64,000 bases of DNA from Serratia quinivorans (lineage in GTDB: Bacteria; Pseudomonadota; Gammaproteobacteria; Enterobacterales; Enterobacteriaceae), in assembly GCA_900457075.1 (NCBI GenBank), contig UGYN01000002.1, positions 2,852,001 through 2,916,000 on the forward strand, read 5' to 3'. The position numbers and the translations under genes were made by a program. How positions within the stretch are numbered: position 1 is the first letter of the stretch; every line of letters begins with the position of its first letter. The notes under the pieces were generated by a model, which saw only the letters and a program-made list of their open reading frames with translations, had not been told where the DNA came from and made no database searches. Positions 30,269 to 40,953 of this stretch are shown one piece after another.

Positions 30269-31251
30269 TCATTCTCCGTCGGCAGGAAACACTACGCCGG
30301 TCTGGCGGCGGATTTCGGTCAGCAGGCGGGCGATAATCAGCGAGTTTTCCAGCCCCGGATGTTCTACCTGCCGTTTCTCCACCAGTTCGGCGAAGACTTG
30401 CGCTTCGTACAGCATGGTATTGATATGCTGCGGCTGGGTCAGATCCTGGCGTTGACCACCGCGTGGCGTCAGCACTACGCCCTGACACTCCGAGATTTTC
30501 TCAATTACCAGCGTGCCTTCTTCGCCCTGGATCTCGCTCGGAATGTCCGAGTTGCTGACCTTGGAGTGGGAGATTGTCACATCGAAGTCGCCGTAGTTGA
30601 GGCAGGCGGTGCCGTGTGCATCAACGCCGGTATCCAGCAAGCTGGCGCTGGCGATCACCGATTTTGGCTCACCGAACAGCGCCACGGCACTGGCCAGACA
30701 GTAATAACCAATGTCCATGATCGAACCGTTGGAAAACTGCGGGTTGAAGGTGTTTGGATTTTCACCGGCCAGATAGCGTGGGTAGCGAGAAGAGTATTGG
30801 CAGTAGTTGATAAAGGCTTTTTCCGCAACCGGCCGATTTTCGGCAGCGTCTGCTGCAAGGCCAGGAAATTCGGCAGGTGGGCGCTTTTAAAGGCTTCGAA
30901 CAGCACCACCTGATTTTCACGGGCACAGGCCACCAGCTTTTCGGCTTCGCGCAGGTTGGATACCAGCGGTTTTTCGCAAATTACGTGTTTTTTATGGCTG
31001 AGGAACAACAACGACTGCTGGTAATGCAGGCTATTGGGGCTGGCGATGTAAACCGCGTCGATGGCGTCTGACTGGGCCAGCGCTTCCAGGGAATCGAAAA
31101 ACAGACTGACGGGGTAGTTGGCACCAAATGCCTGCGCCTGTTCCAGCTTGCGCGAATAGACGGCGGTCAGCTTCAGTTTGCCGCTTTCGTGTGCGGCATC
31201 GATAAAGCGTTCCGTAATCCAGTTGGTCCCAACAACGGCAAAGCGAATCAT
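30269..31251 (-). pseudogene. ygjR: Gfo/Idh/MocA-type oxidoreductase YgjR, frameshifted
   Basis: NAD(P)-dependent oxidoreductase family, substrate unknown. The N-terminal frame (from 31251, MIRFAVVGTNWITERFIDAAHESGK) carries the Rossmann fold and CEKPLVSN up to KIGRLRK. The remaining protein continues in another frame as FINYCQYSSRYPRYLAGENP and then MDIGYYCLASAVALFGEPKS to the end at 30269. The frames switch at a run of five A on the minus strand (T run 30818-30822); one more base, or two fewer, restores about 327 residues against 334 in E. coli. The rest is well conserved, so inactivation is recent or the break is a sequence error. Confidence 0.88.
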
Positions 31252-31301
31252 AGATATCTCCGGTTCCCAGACGTAAGAAATCAGAGTATCACAGGGAATA
31301 G

Positions 31302-31814
31302 TCAGGTATACAGATTGCCAAACACGGAGAGGTGAGTCAGATACAGCCGGGTATCGAACTCCAGTTGATGGTAGTTGGGTTCCATATGGCAGCACAGACT
31401 GTAGAAGGCCTTGTTGTGGTCTTTTTCTTTCAGGTGCGCCAGTTCATGCACCACGATCATGCGCAGAAACGGCTCCGGTGCCAGCTTGAATACCGTCGCC
31501 ACGCGGATTTCCGCCTTGGCCTTCAACTTGCCACCCTGCACGCGGGAAATGGCGGTATGCATGCCGAGCGCGTGTTTCATTACCTGGATTTTACCGTCGT
31601 AGGCCACTTTGCTCAGCGGCTGGGCGTTGCGCAGGTACTGGTTTTTCAGATCGACGGTAAACTGATAAAGCGACTTGTCGGTGGTGCAGTCGTGCACCTG
31701 CGGATAGCGCTGTAACAGCACCTCACCCAGACGCTGCTGGTCGATCAACTGCTGCACCTGGCTTTGCAGATGTTCAGAGTAACCCTGCAGGTAAGTCAGT
31801 TCGATTTCACGCAT
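31302..31814 (-). CDS. ygjP: YgjP-family metallopeptidase-like protein
   Basis: 170-residue protein of the YgjP (DUF45) family, related to zinc metallopeptidases. The zinc-site motif is HELAHLKEKDHNKAF, an HExxH with a downstream histidine, followed by YSLCCHMEPNYHQLEFDTRL. The physiological substrate is unknown. I use the ATG at 31814; a GTG four codons upstream is possible. The ATG overlaps the last codons of the upstream antitoxin gene by eight bases, so read-through from the toxin-antitoxin module into ygjP is likely. Confidence 0.9.
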   Translation of the reverse strand: MREIELTYLQGYSEHLQSQVQQLIDQQRLGEVLLQRYPQVHDCTTDKSLYQFTVDLKNQYLRNAQPLSKVAYDGKIQVMKHALGMHTAISRVQGGKLKAKAEIRVATVFKLAPEPFLRMIVVHELAHLKEKDHNKAFYSLCCHMEPNYHQLEFDTRLYLTHLSVFGNLYT

Positions 31815-32130
31815 GAGTAATATCACGCCCCAGAATTTCCATAATCGGACGCAGTCGCTCGCGCTGCATATTTGCCTGTCGGGCTTCCCAGCGGTCGTGG
31901 GCCGCCTGCAGGTTTAGCCAAAAGTCTGCAGTGGTTTCAAAAAGATCGGCAAACAGGTTTGCCTCCACAACGCTGAGACGGCGATGCCCATTGCATAAAC
32001 GGTTTACCGTGGCGCGAGTGACGCCCAAGACCTTGGCCAGATCCTCCTGGCCGATACCCAGCGGTGTTAAGTACTCTTCTTGCAGCACTTCCCCCACCGT
32101 AGTGGGTTTTCGGCTTGTGGTCTCTAACAT
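31807..32130 (-). CDS. higA: HigA-type antitoxin, XRE family
   Basis: 107-residue helix-turn-helix protein of the HigA/VapI antitoxin family. The DNA-binding domain is at about 22-75 (GIGQEDLAKVLGVTRATVNRLCNGHRRLSVVEANLFADLF) followed by the typical FWLNLQAAHDRWEA segment. It should neutralise the toxin encoded 14 bases upstream and repress the pair by binding the palindrome at 32465-32483. The gene order, toxin first, is the normal order for hig modules. It is not the YgjM antitoxin that E. coli carries near this place. Confidence 0.9.
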   Translation of the reverse strand: MLETTSRKPTTVGEVLQEEYLTPLGIGQEDLAKVLGVTRATVNRLCNGHRRLSVVEANLFADLFETTADFWLNLQAAHDRWEARQANMQRERLRPIMEILGRDITHA

Positions 32131-32144
32131 ATATTCTCCGTTGC

Positions 32145-32435
32145 CTAGGTATCTTGATGTGGGTCCAGGTAAATCAGCTCGGCGGCATCATTGCGCCAGC
32201 GGAACATTAAGCGCCATTGAATATTAACCCGCATACTGGACCAACCTTGAAAGGTGCCGGACAGGCGTTTGTAGTAATTGCCGGTCGGATTATGTAAATC
32301 ACACTCTTTTTCAGCGGCGGCCAGCATATCGAGTTTTCTGGCTAGTTGGCGTTCAATGGTCGAAGGAATCAAACGATCGTGTCGACCCTCCTGATAGAAT
32401 TGCGCCAAATATTTGTCTCGGAAAGACGAAATCAT
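32145..32435 (-). CDS. higB: HigB-type toxin, RelE superfamily
   Basis: 96-residue RelE-superfamily toxin of the HigB-1 (plasmid maintenance system killer) type, predicted to cleave mRNA at the ribosome. Family segments include MISSFRDKYLAQFYQEGR at the N terminus, RQLARKLDMLAAA, and the C-terminal core WSSMRVNIQWRLMFRW. The start at 32435 is preceded by GGGGAAGGA; an ATG four codons upstream is an alternative. It is followed by higA. Confidence 0.88.
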   Translation of the reverse strand: MISSFRDKYLAQFYQEGRHDRLIPSTIERQLARKLDMLAAAEKECDLHNPTGNYYKRLSGTFQGWSSMRVNIQWRLMFRWRNDAAELIYLDPHQDT

Positions 32436-32464
32436 TTCCTTCCCCATTCCATTGGGCCAATGAG

Positions 32465-32483
32465 TGTAACATTTAAAGTTACA
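32465..32483. promoter_or_regulatory. Palindromic operator upstream of higBA
   Basis: TGTAAC and GTTACA form a six-base inverted repeat spaced by seven bases, 30 bases upstream of the toxin start. Its position fits the autoregulatory site of the HigA-HigB complex. Confidence 0.65.
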
Positions 32484-32665
32484 TCGCGTCGGATTAAAAA
32501 TTGCTCAATACAGATTAAGCGGAAGGAATGCTATAGCTATCAGCAGCGAAAAGCGGGTTTGGCTTTCCGCTATGCGAGTGAATGCGCAATTTATCCGAAA
32601 AAACATTTTACTGGCGGACGTTTTTAGGGGATAAACAGCCCAAATTTTATCAGTCAGGAGGGGCA

Positions 32666-33805
32666 ATGAGCCAACTCGATCTGGGAACACAGCAACTTGA
32701 GCTGGAGCGTTATCCCCAACAGGAAGAATCCACCCAACTACAGGCGTGGGAAGCGGCGGACGAATATCTGCTGCAACAGCTTGAAAATGTAAACATTGGC
32801 GATCGTCCGGTGCTGATTTTCAACGACAACTTTGGCACGCTGGCCTGCGCACTGCACGGCCATCAGCCTTACAGCATCAGCGATTCCTACATGAGCCAGT
32901 TGGCCACGCGCCATAACCTGAAGCTCAATGAATTGGATCCGCAGCAGGTTACGCTGCTGGACACCCTGGCAGAATTGCCTGCGTCACCGGCGGTGGTGCT
33001 GATCCGCGTTCCTAAAGCGCTGGCACTGCTGGAACAGCAGCTGCGTGCGTTGCGTGATGTGGTGGCACCGGACACGGTAATCATCGCCGGGGCCAAAGCG
33101 CGCGACGTGCATACCTCTACCATGCAGCTGTTTGAAAAGGTGCTCGGCCCCACTCGCACCAGCCTAGCATGGAAGAAAGCGCGGTTGATCCACTGTGAAG
33201 TCGCAGACATCGTGCCACCGGCAGCGCCGGTAACCACCAACTGGGTGCTGGACGGCACCGATTGGGTGATCCACAACCATGCCAACGTGTTCTCGCGCAG
33301 CAACCTGGATATCGGCGCACGTCTGTTCCTGGATCATCTGCCGCATGACATCGAAGGCCACATTATCGATCTCGGCTGTGGTAACGGCGTCATCGGCATG
33401 GCCGCATTGATGCAGAACCCGCAAGCGCAGGTGAGCTTTGTTGATGAGTCCTATATGGCGGTGGCCTCCAGCGAACTGAACGTGGAGCATAACCTGCCGC
33501 AGGATATGGATCGTTGCCAGTTTGAAGTGAACAACTCGCTGGCGGGGATTGAGCGTGAAAGCGTGCAGGCGGTGCTGTGTAACCCACCGTTCCACCAGCA
33601 GCATGCGATCACCGATCACACCGCCTGGCAGATGTTCTGCGACGCCAAGCGTTGCCTGCAGGTGGGCGGCGAGCTGCGCATCGTGGGTAACCGTCATCTG
33701 GATTACCACCAGAAGCTGAAGCGTTTATTCGGTAACTGCACCCTGATCGCATCCAACAAGAAGTTCGTGATCCTCAAAGCGGTGAAATCCGGCGCACGTT
33801 ACTGA
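32666..33805 (+). CDS. rlmG: 23S rRNA (guanine-1835-N2)-methyltransferase RlmG
   Basis: SAM-dependent methyltransferase that modifies G1835 of 23S rRNA. The 379 residues have the duplicated RlmG/RsmC-type architecture: a degenerate N-terminal domain and a catalytic C-terminal domain with the SAM motif [14 protein letters not shown] and the catalytic NPPF motif in [12 protein letters not shown]. The start at 32666 follows AGGAGGGG. It overlaps the end of the converging HipA gene by seven bases. It is flanked on both sides by toxin-antitoxin modules. Confidence 0.96.
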   Translation: MSQLDLGTQQLELERYPQQEESTQLQAWEAADEYLLQQLENVNIGDRPVLIFNDNFGTLACALHGHQPYSISDSYMSQLATRHNLKLNELDPQQVTLLDTLAELPASPAVVLIRVPKALALLEQQLRALRDVVAPDTVIIAGAKARDVHTSTMQLFEKVLGPTRTSLAWKKARLIHCEVADIVPPAAPVTTNWVLDGTDWVIHNHANVFSRSNLDIGARLFLDHLPHDIEGHIIDLGCGNGVIGMAALMQNPQAQVSFVDESYMAVASSELNVEHNLPQDMDRCQFEVNNSLAGIERESVQAVLCNPPFHQQHAITDHTAWQMFCDAKRCLQVGGELRIVGNRHLDYHQKLKRLFGNCTLIASNKKFVILKAVKSGARY

Positions 33806-35055
33806 TTGGCGGAGCGTAGAGCCAGCCATTTCCCATCAATATCTCGTTGAATCTCTTTGGCTAATGCGGTTGGTAACCCGACCGTATTAGCCTGTTGTTG
33901 GAAATGGCTTACCACGCTGTAAATTTCTTCGGCCACATTCATTACGGCCTTGGCGTTGGCCAAACCGGCCTGCCCGGCCATCATCGTCATTGCTGATGCG
34001 GTGATTTTCGAACCGTTACCGTTAAAAGCCGTCATATGCTGACCATAAGGCGAAGGGCTATAAACGATGTCATAACAGGGGGATAGCCGCCAGTTGTCTT
34101 GATCATCCGCTAGAAAAGCAAAGTTTTTGGCGTGGTCGTCCTGATTTACCGTCAGATAATTGAACAGGGCTCGGCGTAGTAATTTTCTGGCTTCTTCCAC
34201 ACCGCAGAGTATTCGGGTCGCTTTAATCAGATCGACATAATCCAATGAAGGCTCACGAAAAGGGGCATCCAATAATCCGCTGGCAGAAATCATGTGCCGA
34301 CGGCCATGGTCACCCACGCAGTCAAAGCGTTCTTGCTCAAGCCAATGACGGTCTTTGCCAATATCGATCAAAGTAAAGTCTGCGACTTCAATACCGGCTT
34401 GCCGCGCCATCATCATATAAACGTATTCGATCTGGCTTTCACGATGCCCAAGGGCAAATTTCTCGGAGGTTAGCTTTACCAAAAGCTTCTTGCCGACAGC
34501 ATCCTGTTGGCTAGAAAAAGTACCATCAGCTAAGCGAGTGACGCTTAATTTTGGCCGCGCGCCCCCCGATCCCCCGGCATCCATCAAATGAGCAATCAGG
34601 TGTGACTCCGTCCCTTCAAACTCCTTAACGGCCTCATTCCCCAGTGTTATCAAGGTTAAATCTTGATTGTTCTCCTGACGGGATAATGGCAAGTCAGGCT
34701 CATAAAACAAAGCACCAAACCCACGTTCACCGGTGAAGGCCAACCTTTCCAATACGCTAATTGTTCTGGGATTGTAGCCATTTTGTCGAAATACACGATC
34801 CATCAAATAAAGCCCCCAACCGTCCGGCAGGCTATCGGCAAAAACGCCCTCTAACCCGTAATGCGGCTGTTTTGGTGCCTGATGCAAAAAGTTATCCCAG
34901 GGCAAATTGAAGGGGGAAAGTGAACTCTGATGCGAGGCTAAATAGCTTTCGTCGTAACGAAAATAAACACCGGTGGCATTTTCTGCCAGTTGCCCCACAT
35001 TTTGTACATTGCCATCGCTCAGGCGACGTTTTACCAGCAGAGGAATATCAAGCAT
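33799..35055 (-). CDS. hipA: HipA-type serine/threonine kinase toxin
   Basis: HipA-family kinase of 418 residues, with the N-terminal domain (about 1-110) and the kinase domain. Visible active-site elements are the glycine-rich loop GGSGGARPK (161-169) containing the serine that is autophosphorylated in the family, the ATP-binding lysine in KLLVKL, the catalytic D306 in NQDDHAKN and the metal-binding D329 in CYDIVY. E. coli HipA phosphorylates glutamyl-tRNA synthetase; other HipA proteins have other targets, so the substrate here is unknown. It overlaps hipB by eight bases and rlmG by seven. Confidence 0.92.
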   Translation of the reverse strand: MLDIPLLVKRRLSDGNVQNVGQLAENATGVYFRYDESYLASHQSSLSPFNLPWDNFLHQAPKQPHYGLEGVFADSLPDGWGLYLMDRVFRQNGYNPRTISVLERLAFTGERGFGALFYEPDLPLSRQENNQDLTLITLGNEAVKEFEGTESHLIAHLMDAGGSGGARPKLSVTRLADGTFSSQQDAVGKKLLVKLTSEKFALGHRESQIEYVYMMMARQAGIEVADFTLIDIGKDRHWLEQERFDCVGDHGRRHMISASGLLDAPFREPSLDYVDLIKATRILCGVEEARKLLRRALFNYLTVNQDDHAKNFAFLADDQDNWRLSPCYDIVYSPSPYGQHMTAFNGNGSKITASAMTMMAGQAGLANAKAVMNVAEEIYSVVSHFQQQANTVGLPTALAKEIQRDIDGKWLALRSANQ

Positions 35056-35320
35056 TTTTCAATACCTCCTCAATAGTTTGCGGTCTATTGCGGGTTCTGG
35101 TCAGTTGATGAAGTTCATTCAGATCACCAAGAGCGTCATAGAGCATCAGGAACTGACGCAATGAGATATTGCCGTCGGCTTCAAACTTACGGATGGTACT
35201 ATTAGGGACGCCAGAAATTTTAGCCAAGGCGGCGACTGATAATTTACGGCGTTTACGCAATTGCTTCAGGTAATCCTGCAGGGCGAGTTGCGTATCGTAG
35301 GGAGTATGTAGGGAAATCAT
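35048..35320 (-). CDS. hipB: HipB-type antitoxin, XRE family
   Basis: 90-residue helix-turn-helix protein that should repress the hipBA operon and neutralise the kinase. The DNA-binding region is at about 18-72 (LRKRRKLSVAALAKISGVPNSTIRKFEADGNISLRQFLMLYDAL). The ATG at 35320 has AGGTG upstream. Two matching palindromes lie 22-81 bases before the start. It follows fadH on the same strand with the operators between the two genes. Confidence 0.9.
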   Translation of the reverse strand: MISLHTPYDTQLALQDYLKQLRKRRKLSVAALAKISGVPNSTIRKFEADGNISLRQFLMLYDALGDLNELHQLTRTRNRPQTIEEVLKNA

Positions 35321-35342
35321 GGTGCACCTATGACAACCTTAA

Positions 35343-35360
35343 TTGCTACTATTATAGCAA
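35343..35360. promoter_or_regulatory. hipBA operator O1 with embedded -10 element
   Basis: An 18-base inverted repeat, TTGCTA-N6-TAGCAA. On the minus strand it contains TATAAT (35351-35356), so HipB bound here would cover the -10 element. The predicted transcript starts about 24 bases before the hipB ATG. Confidence 0.75.
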
Positions 35361-35383
35361 TTAAGGTCATATATAGGTGTTTT

Positions 35384-35401
35384 TTGCCACTATAGTGGCA
35401 A
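35384..35401. promoter_or_regulatory. hipBA operator O2
   Basis: A perfect 18-base palindrome, TTGCCACTATAGTGGCAA, with the same TTGCYA ends as O1. Centre-to-centre distance to O1 is 41 bases, about four helical turns. It ends five bases before the fadH stop codon. Confidence 0.75.
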
Positions 35402-35405
35402 TTTT

Positions 35406-37502
<2,097 letters not shown>

Positions 37503-37725
37503 TCACTGCGGTTGGGAATCTGCATTGCGCTGAATGTGATAGATGTCATGAATCTTTATTGCTGTTTGCATCGTGAACAGCAAATCGGTTAGCATTTACG
37601 CGTTGAAATACCTTCTCTCTGCGGAGCCATTACCGAAAATGAACACACACGCCTGCTGATATCTTGTCCCACGTTGCGCACATCGGTGCCTTGTGGGGAT
37701 GTTTTGATCTCATTCAGGAGTGCTT

Positions 37726-39345
37726 ATGGCTCATTTTGCGCAGTCCCCTCATCTTGTTTTACATCAACTGACCTGCCAGTTTGCTGACGGCGAAACGCTG
37801 TTCGGCCCATTGGATCTGACTTTCGATCAACAACGCTGTGGCCTGGTTGGGCGCAACGGCGTCGGCAAAACGCGTCTGCTGCGGCTGATTGCCGGGCTGG
37901 ACTTGCCGGGTAACGGCCATGTTGAATCCCATGCTTCACTGGCCTACGTGGCGCAGCAGCCGGATCTCGCACCGCGGACCACGCTGGCGCAGCTGCTCGG
38001 CTACGGCGAGACCTTTGCCGCGTTGGCCCGTCTTGAGCAGGGACGACCGCAGGCGGACGATATCGATCGTCTGGAAGGGCAATGGGATCTCAGCGATCGT
38101 CTGCAGGCCGCTTTTACCTCCGCCGGATTGCCGCTGTTCGATCCGCAACGGCCAGCGAGCGATCTGAGCGGCGGTGAACGGATGCGTGCCGCCTTGTGCG
38201 GGGCGATGCTCGGCGCAGCCGACTTCCTGCTACTGGACGAACCGACCAACCACCTTGATACCCGCGCCCGCGACTGGCTGTATCAGCAGTTAGAAAACTG
38301 GCGTGGCGGCTTGCTGGTTGCCAGCCACGATCGACAACTGCTGGCGCGTATGCAGCGCATTGTCGAACTGACGCCCGGCGCACTGCACAGCTACGGCGGT
38401 AATTATGATGATTATCGTCACCAGCGTGATCTGGAGCAGCAGGCTGCGCGTGCCGGACTGGAACATGCGCGTCAGGAACGTCGACGCACCCGCGCCCGGC
38501 AGCAGAAAGAACATGACATCAGCCAACGGCGCTCTGCGCAGACGCTGAAAACCGTCGATACGCTGAATATTGCCTCCTTTGAACGCGTGGCCTACAAGGC
38601 GGCGGCCAAAGAGAGTTTGGGTACGCTGCGCAAGCAGCATCAGGAGCAGAAAGGCTCCCTTGATGCCGCAGTGCGTGAAGCCTGGCAGCGGGTGGAGGAA
38701 GACAGCCCGGTGATGTTGACTCTGCCAGGCAGTGCAGTGGCGGCGGGCAAACAGGTATTGGTGCTGGAACAACTGCAACTGCCCTTTATCACTATGCCGC
38801 CGCTGGATTTACGCATCGATGGCCCGATGCGCGTGGCGTTAACCGGCCCGAACGGCTGCGGTAAAACGACCTTGCTGAAGGTGATCCTCGGGCAGTTGGC
38901 CGCCAAAGCCGGTCGTTGCCATTGCTTGCTACCGACGGCTTATCTCGATCAAAATCTTTCGCAGCTCGATCTGTCACTCTCGGTGGTTGAGCACCTTGGC
39001 CTGCAGGATTCGCCGCTAAATGAGGGCAGGATGCGCAGCCAGTTGGCGCAGTTGCAGTTAAATGCCGAACGCGTGCTGTTACCGTTGGCGGCGCTGAGTG
39101 GAGGGGAACGGCTGAAAGCGGCGCTGGCCTGCATGCTGTGGCGGCAGGAACCGGCGCAGTTGCTGCTGTTGGATGAGCCGACCAACCACCTGGATCTGGC
39201 ATCGTCACTGGCGATTGAGGCCGCATTGGCCAGTTTTCCCGGCGCGATGCTAGTGGTCTCCCATGATGAAGCGTTTTTGCAGGCGCTGAAATTAACTCAC
39301 CGTTTGCAATGGCGGCAGGAAGGGTGGCAATTGCAGAGCCTTTGA
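37726..39345 (+). CDS. ABC-F family ATPase
   Basis: Duplicated ATP-binding cassette protein without membrane segments, 539 residues, of the ABC-F class that acts on the ribosome. First cassette: Walker A GRNGVGKT, signature LSGGERMR, Walker B LLLDEPTNHLD. Second: GPNGCGKT, LSGGERLK, LLLDEPTNHLD. The linker between them (about 240-320) is basic and helical (HARQERRRTRARQQKEHDIS). It is not one of the four E. coli members by sequence that I recognise, so its function (translation factor or antibiotic protection) is open. The start at 37726 follows CAGGAG. It is divergent from fadH. Confidence 0.85.
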   Translation: MAHFAQSPHLVLHQLTCQFADGETLFGPLDLTFDQQRCGLVGRNGVGKTRLLRLIAGLDLPGNGHVESHASLAYVAQQPDLAPRTTLAQLLGYGETFAALARLEQGRPQADDIDRLEGQWDLSDRLQAAFTSAGLPLFDPQRPASDLSGGERMRAALCGAMLGAADFLLLDEPTNHLDTRARDWLYQQLENWRGGLLVASHDRQLLARMQRIVELTPGALHSYGGNYDDYRHQRDLEQQAARAGLEHARQERRRTRARQQKEHDISQRRSAQTLKTVDTLNIASFERVAYKAAAKESLGTLRKQHQEQKGSLDAAVREAWQRVEEDSPVMLTLPGSAVAAGKQVLVLEQLQLPFITMPPLDLRIDGPMRVALTGPNGCGKTTLLKVILGQLAAKAGRCHCLLPTAYLDQNLSQLDLSLSVVEHLGLQDSPLNEGRMRSQLAQLQLNAERVLLPLAALSGGERLKAALACMLWRQEPAQLLLLDEPTNHLDLASSLAIEAALASFPGAMLVVSHDEAFLQALKLTHRLQWRQEGWQLQSL

Positions 39346-39358
39346 TGGAAAACAGCGC

Positions 39359-40825
39359 TCAGGGACGGATGCATTCCAGCAGCAGGGTAAAGGCGGCGGC
39401 CATTTGTTCTTCTGGCACGCAGGCAAACCCCATCAGCAGACCACGGCGATGGTTGGGCAGCATGTAGTAGCGCGACAGCGGCCGAACCAGCACGCCGCGT
39501 TCGTTGGCAGCGGCGGCGATAGCCACGTCGTCCGCCTCGTCCGGCAGGTTTAGGATCAGGTGCAGGCCGGCGTTGTTGTTGAACTCGCTCAACGCCTGCT
39601 TGCCCAGATGCTGCTCGATCAATGCGGTCAGAAACGCCCGGCGGCGGGCATACAGCAGCCGCATGCGGCGAATATGCGCGGTGTAATGGCCTTCCTGAAT
39701 AAACTGCGCCAATGCGGTCTGGATCAGCAGATGACCGCCGCGGTACAGCTCGGCATGGGCGGTTTTCAACGCCGCGACCAGCGGCTTTGGCAACACCACG
39801 TAGCCCAGCCGTAGCGCCGGGTACAGCGTTTTACTGAAGGTGCCGATATAGATCACCGGTGCATCGGCTTCCAGCCCCTGCAATGCCGGGATCGGCTGGC
39901 CAGAAAAGCGGAATTCACTGTCGTAGTCATCCTCAACGATCCAGCTGCCGCCGTTGCGTGCCAGTGCCAGCAAGCGTTGTCGCCGCGCCAGGCTCATCAC
40001 CGATCCCAGTGGATATTGGTGCGACGGGGTGACAAATATCAACCGTGGTGCGCCGCTGGGCTGCTCCGGCGGCACCATGCCGGCCTCATCAACTTCCAGT
40101 GGGCAGATATTCACGTCGTTCATTCGCAGGATATTGCGGATCCCCCAATAGCCCGGCTCTTCAATCCAGGCATCGTCGCCCGGATTACACAACAGCCGCG
40201 TCACCAGATCTATCGCCTGATGGATACCCTCGGTAATCAGAATCTGCTCCGGCGAACAGCGTACCGAACGCGCTACGCGCAGATAATCCACCAGCGCATG
40301 TTGCAGTTCCGGGCTGCCGCCCTGGTTGCTGTAGGTCAGTTTCTGCGGGGCTGGGCGACGGCTAATGCGTGCCTGGATCTTGCTGAATAACTGATGAGGG
40401 AAGGCATTAACATCGGGCACGCCGGGGATAAACGCGCCCCATTGTTTGGGGCTGGCGCTGGCGTGATGCAACAGAGCGGCGCCGCGCTCTGACAGTTCAA
40501 TACCTCGTTGCACCCCATCACTGCCTGCCGGGGCGCTGGCAGTGGATAAACAACTATCTGGCACGGTTTCGGCGACGAATGTGCCACTTCCCGCGCGCGC
40601 CAGAACATATCCTTCTGCCAGCAATTGTTCATAAACAGTTAAAACCGTGTTACGTGAAAGACTAAGTTCCTGCGCTAAATCGCGTGAGGCGGGCAGGCGG
40701 CTGGAGGGCGGCAGGCTACCGTCCAGAATGCTGGTACGGATCGCATTATAGAGCCGTTTATGCAGCTTATCATCGGGCTGTTCGCCGAGACGCTGCAATA
40801 ACAGGTCACCACTCAGTGAGCGCAA
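39359..40825 (-). CDS. MocR/GabR-type PLP-dependent transcriptional regulator
   Basis: 488-residue fusion of a GntR winged helix (about 15-85, LYNAIRTSILDGSLPPSSRLPASRDLA) with a fold type I aminotransferase domain. The PLP lysine is K332 in GTFSKTLYPALRLGY and the pyridine-nitrogen aspartate lies in VEDDYDSEFRF. Proteins of this type (GabR, PdxR) sense amines or vitamers through PLP. Divergent placement next to gabT and gabD suggests that it activates GABA catabolism like GabR; this is inference. A TATAAT on the minus strand near 40859-40864 may be its -10. Confidence 0.87.
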   Translation of the reverse strand: MRSLSGDLLLQRLGEQPDDKLHKRLYNAIRTSILDGSLPPSSRLPASRDLAQELSLSRNTVLTVYEQLLAEGYVLARAGSGTFVAETVPDSCLSTASAPAGSDGVQRGIELSERGAALLHHASASPKQWGAFIPGVPDVNAFPHQLFSKIQARISRRPAPQKLTYSNQGGSPELQHALVDYLRVARSVRCSPEQILITEGIHQAIDLVTRLLCNPGDDAWIEEPGYWGIRNILRMNDVNICPLEVDEAGMVPPEQPSGAPRLIFVTPSHQYPLGSVMSLARRQRLLALARNGGSWIVEDDYDSEFRFSGQPIPALQGLEADAPVIYIGTFSKTLYPALRLGYVVLPKPLVAALKTAHAELYRGGHLLIQTALAQFIQEGHYTAHIRRMRLLYARRRAFLTALIEQHLGKQALSEFNNNAGLHLILNLPDEADDVAIAAAANERGVLVRPLSRYYMLPNHRRGLLMGFACVPEEQMAAAFTLLLECIRP

Positions 40826-40896
40826 TTGGATCCCTCAATTAATCGTAACTGGCTCTCGATTATAGGGCCACATCCTGTGTAAATAAACGCCATTGT

Positions 40897-40910
40897 TTCA
40901 CGAATGTGAA
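40897..40910. promoter_or_regulatory. Inverted repeat upstream of gabT
   Basis: TTCAC and GTGAA separated by four bases, nested inside a wider GTTTC...GAAAC symmetry, lie 44-57 bases before the gabT ATG. It is a candidate site for the divergent MocR-type regulator or another repressor. Confidence 0.35.
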
Positions 40911-40953
40911 CGAAACGTACAACTGGCATCGCTCATCGACCGGAGAGAACAAC

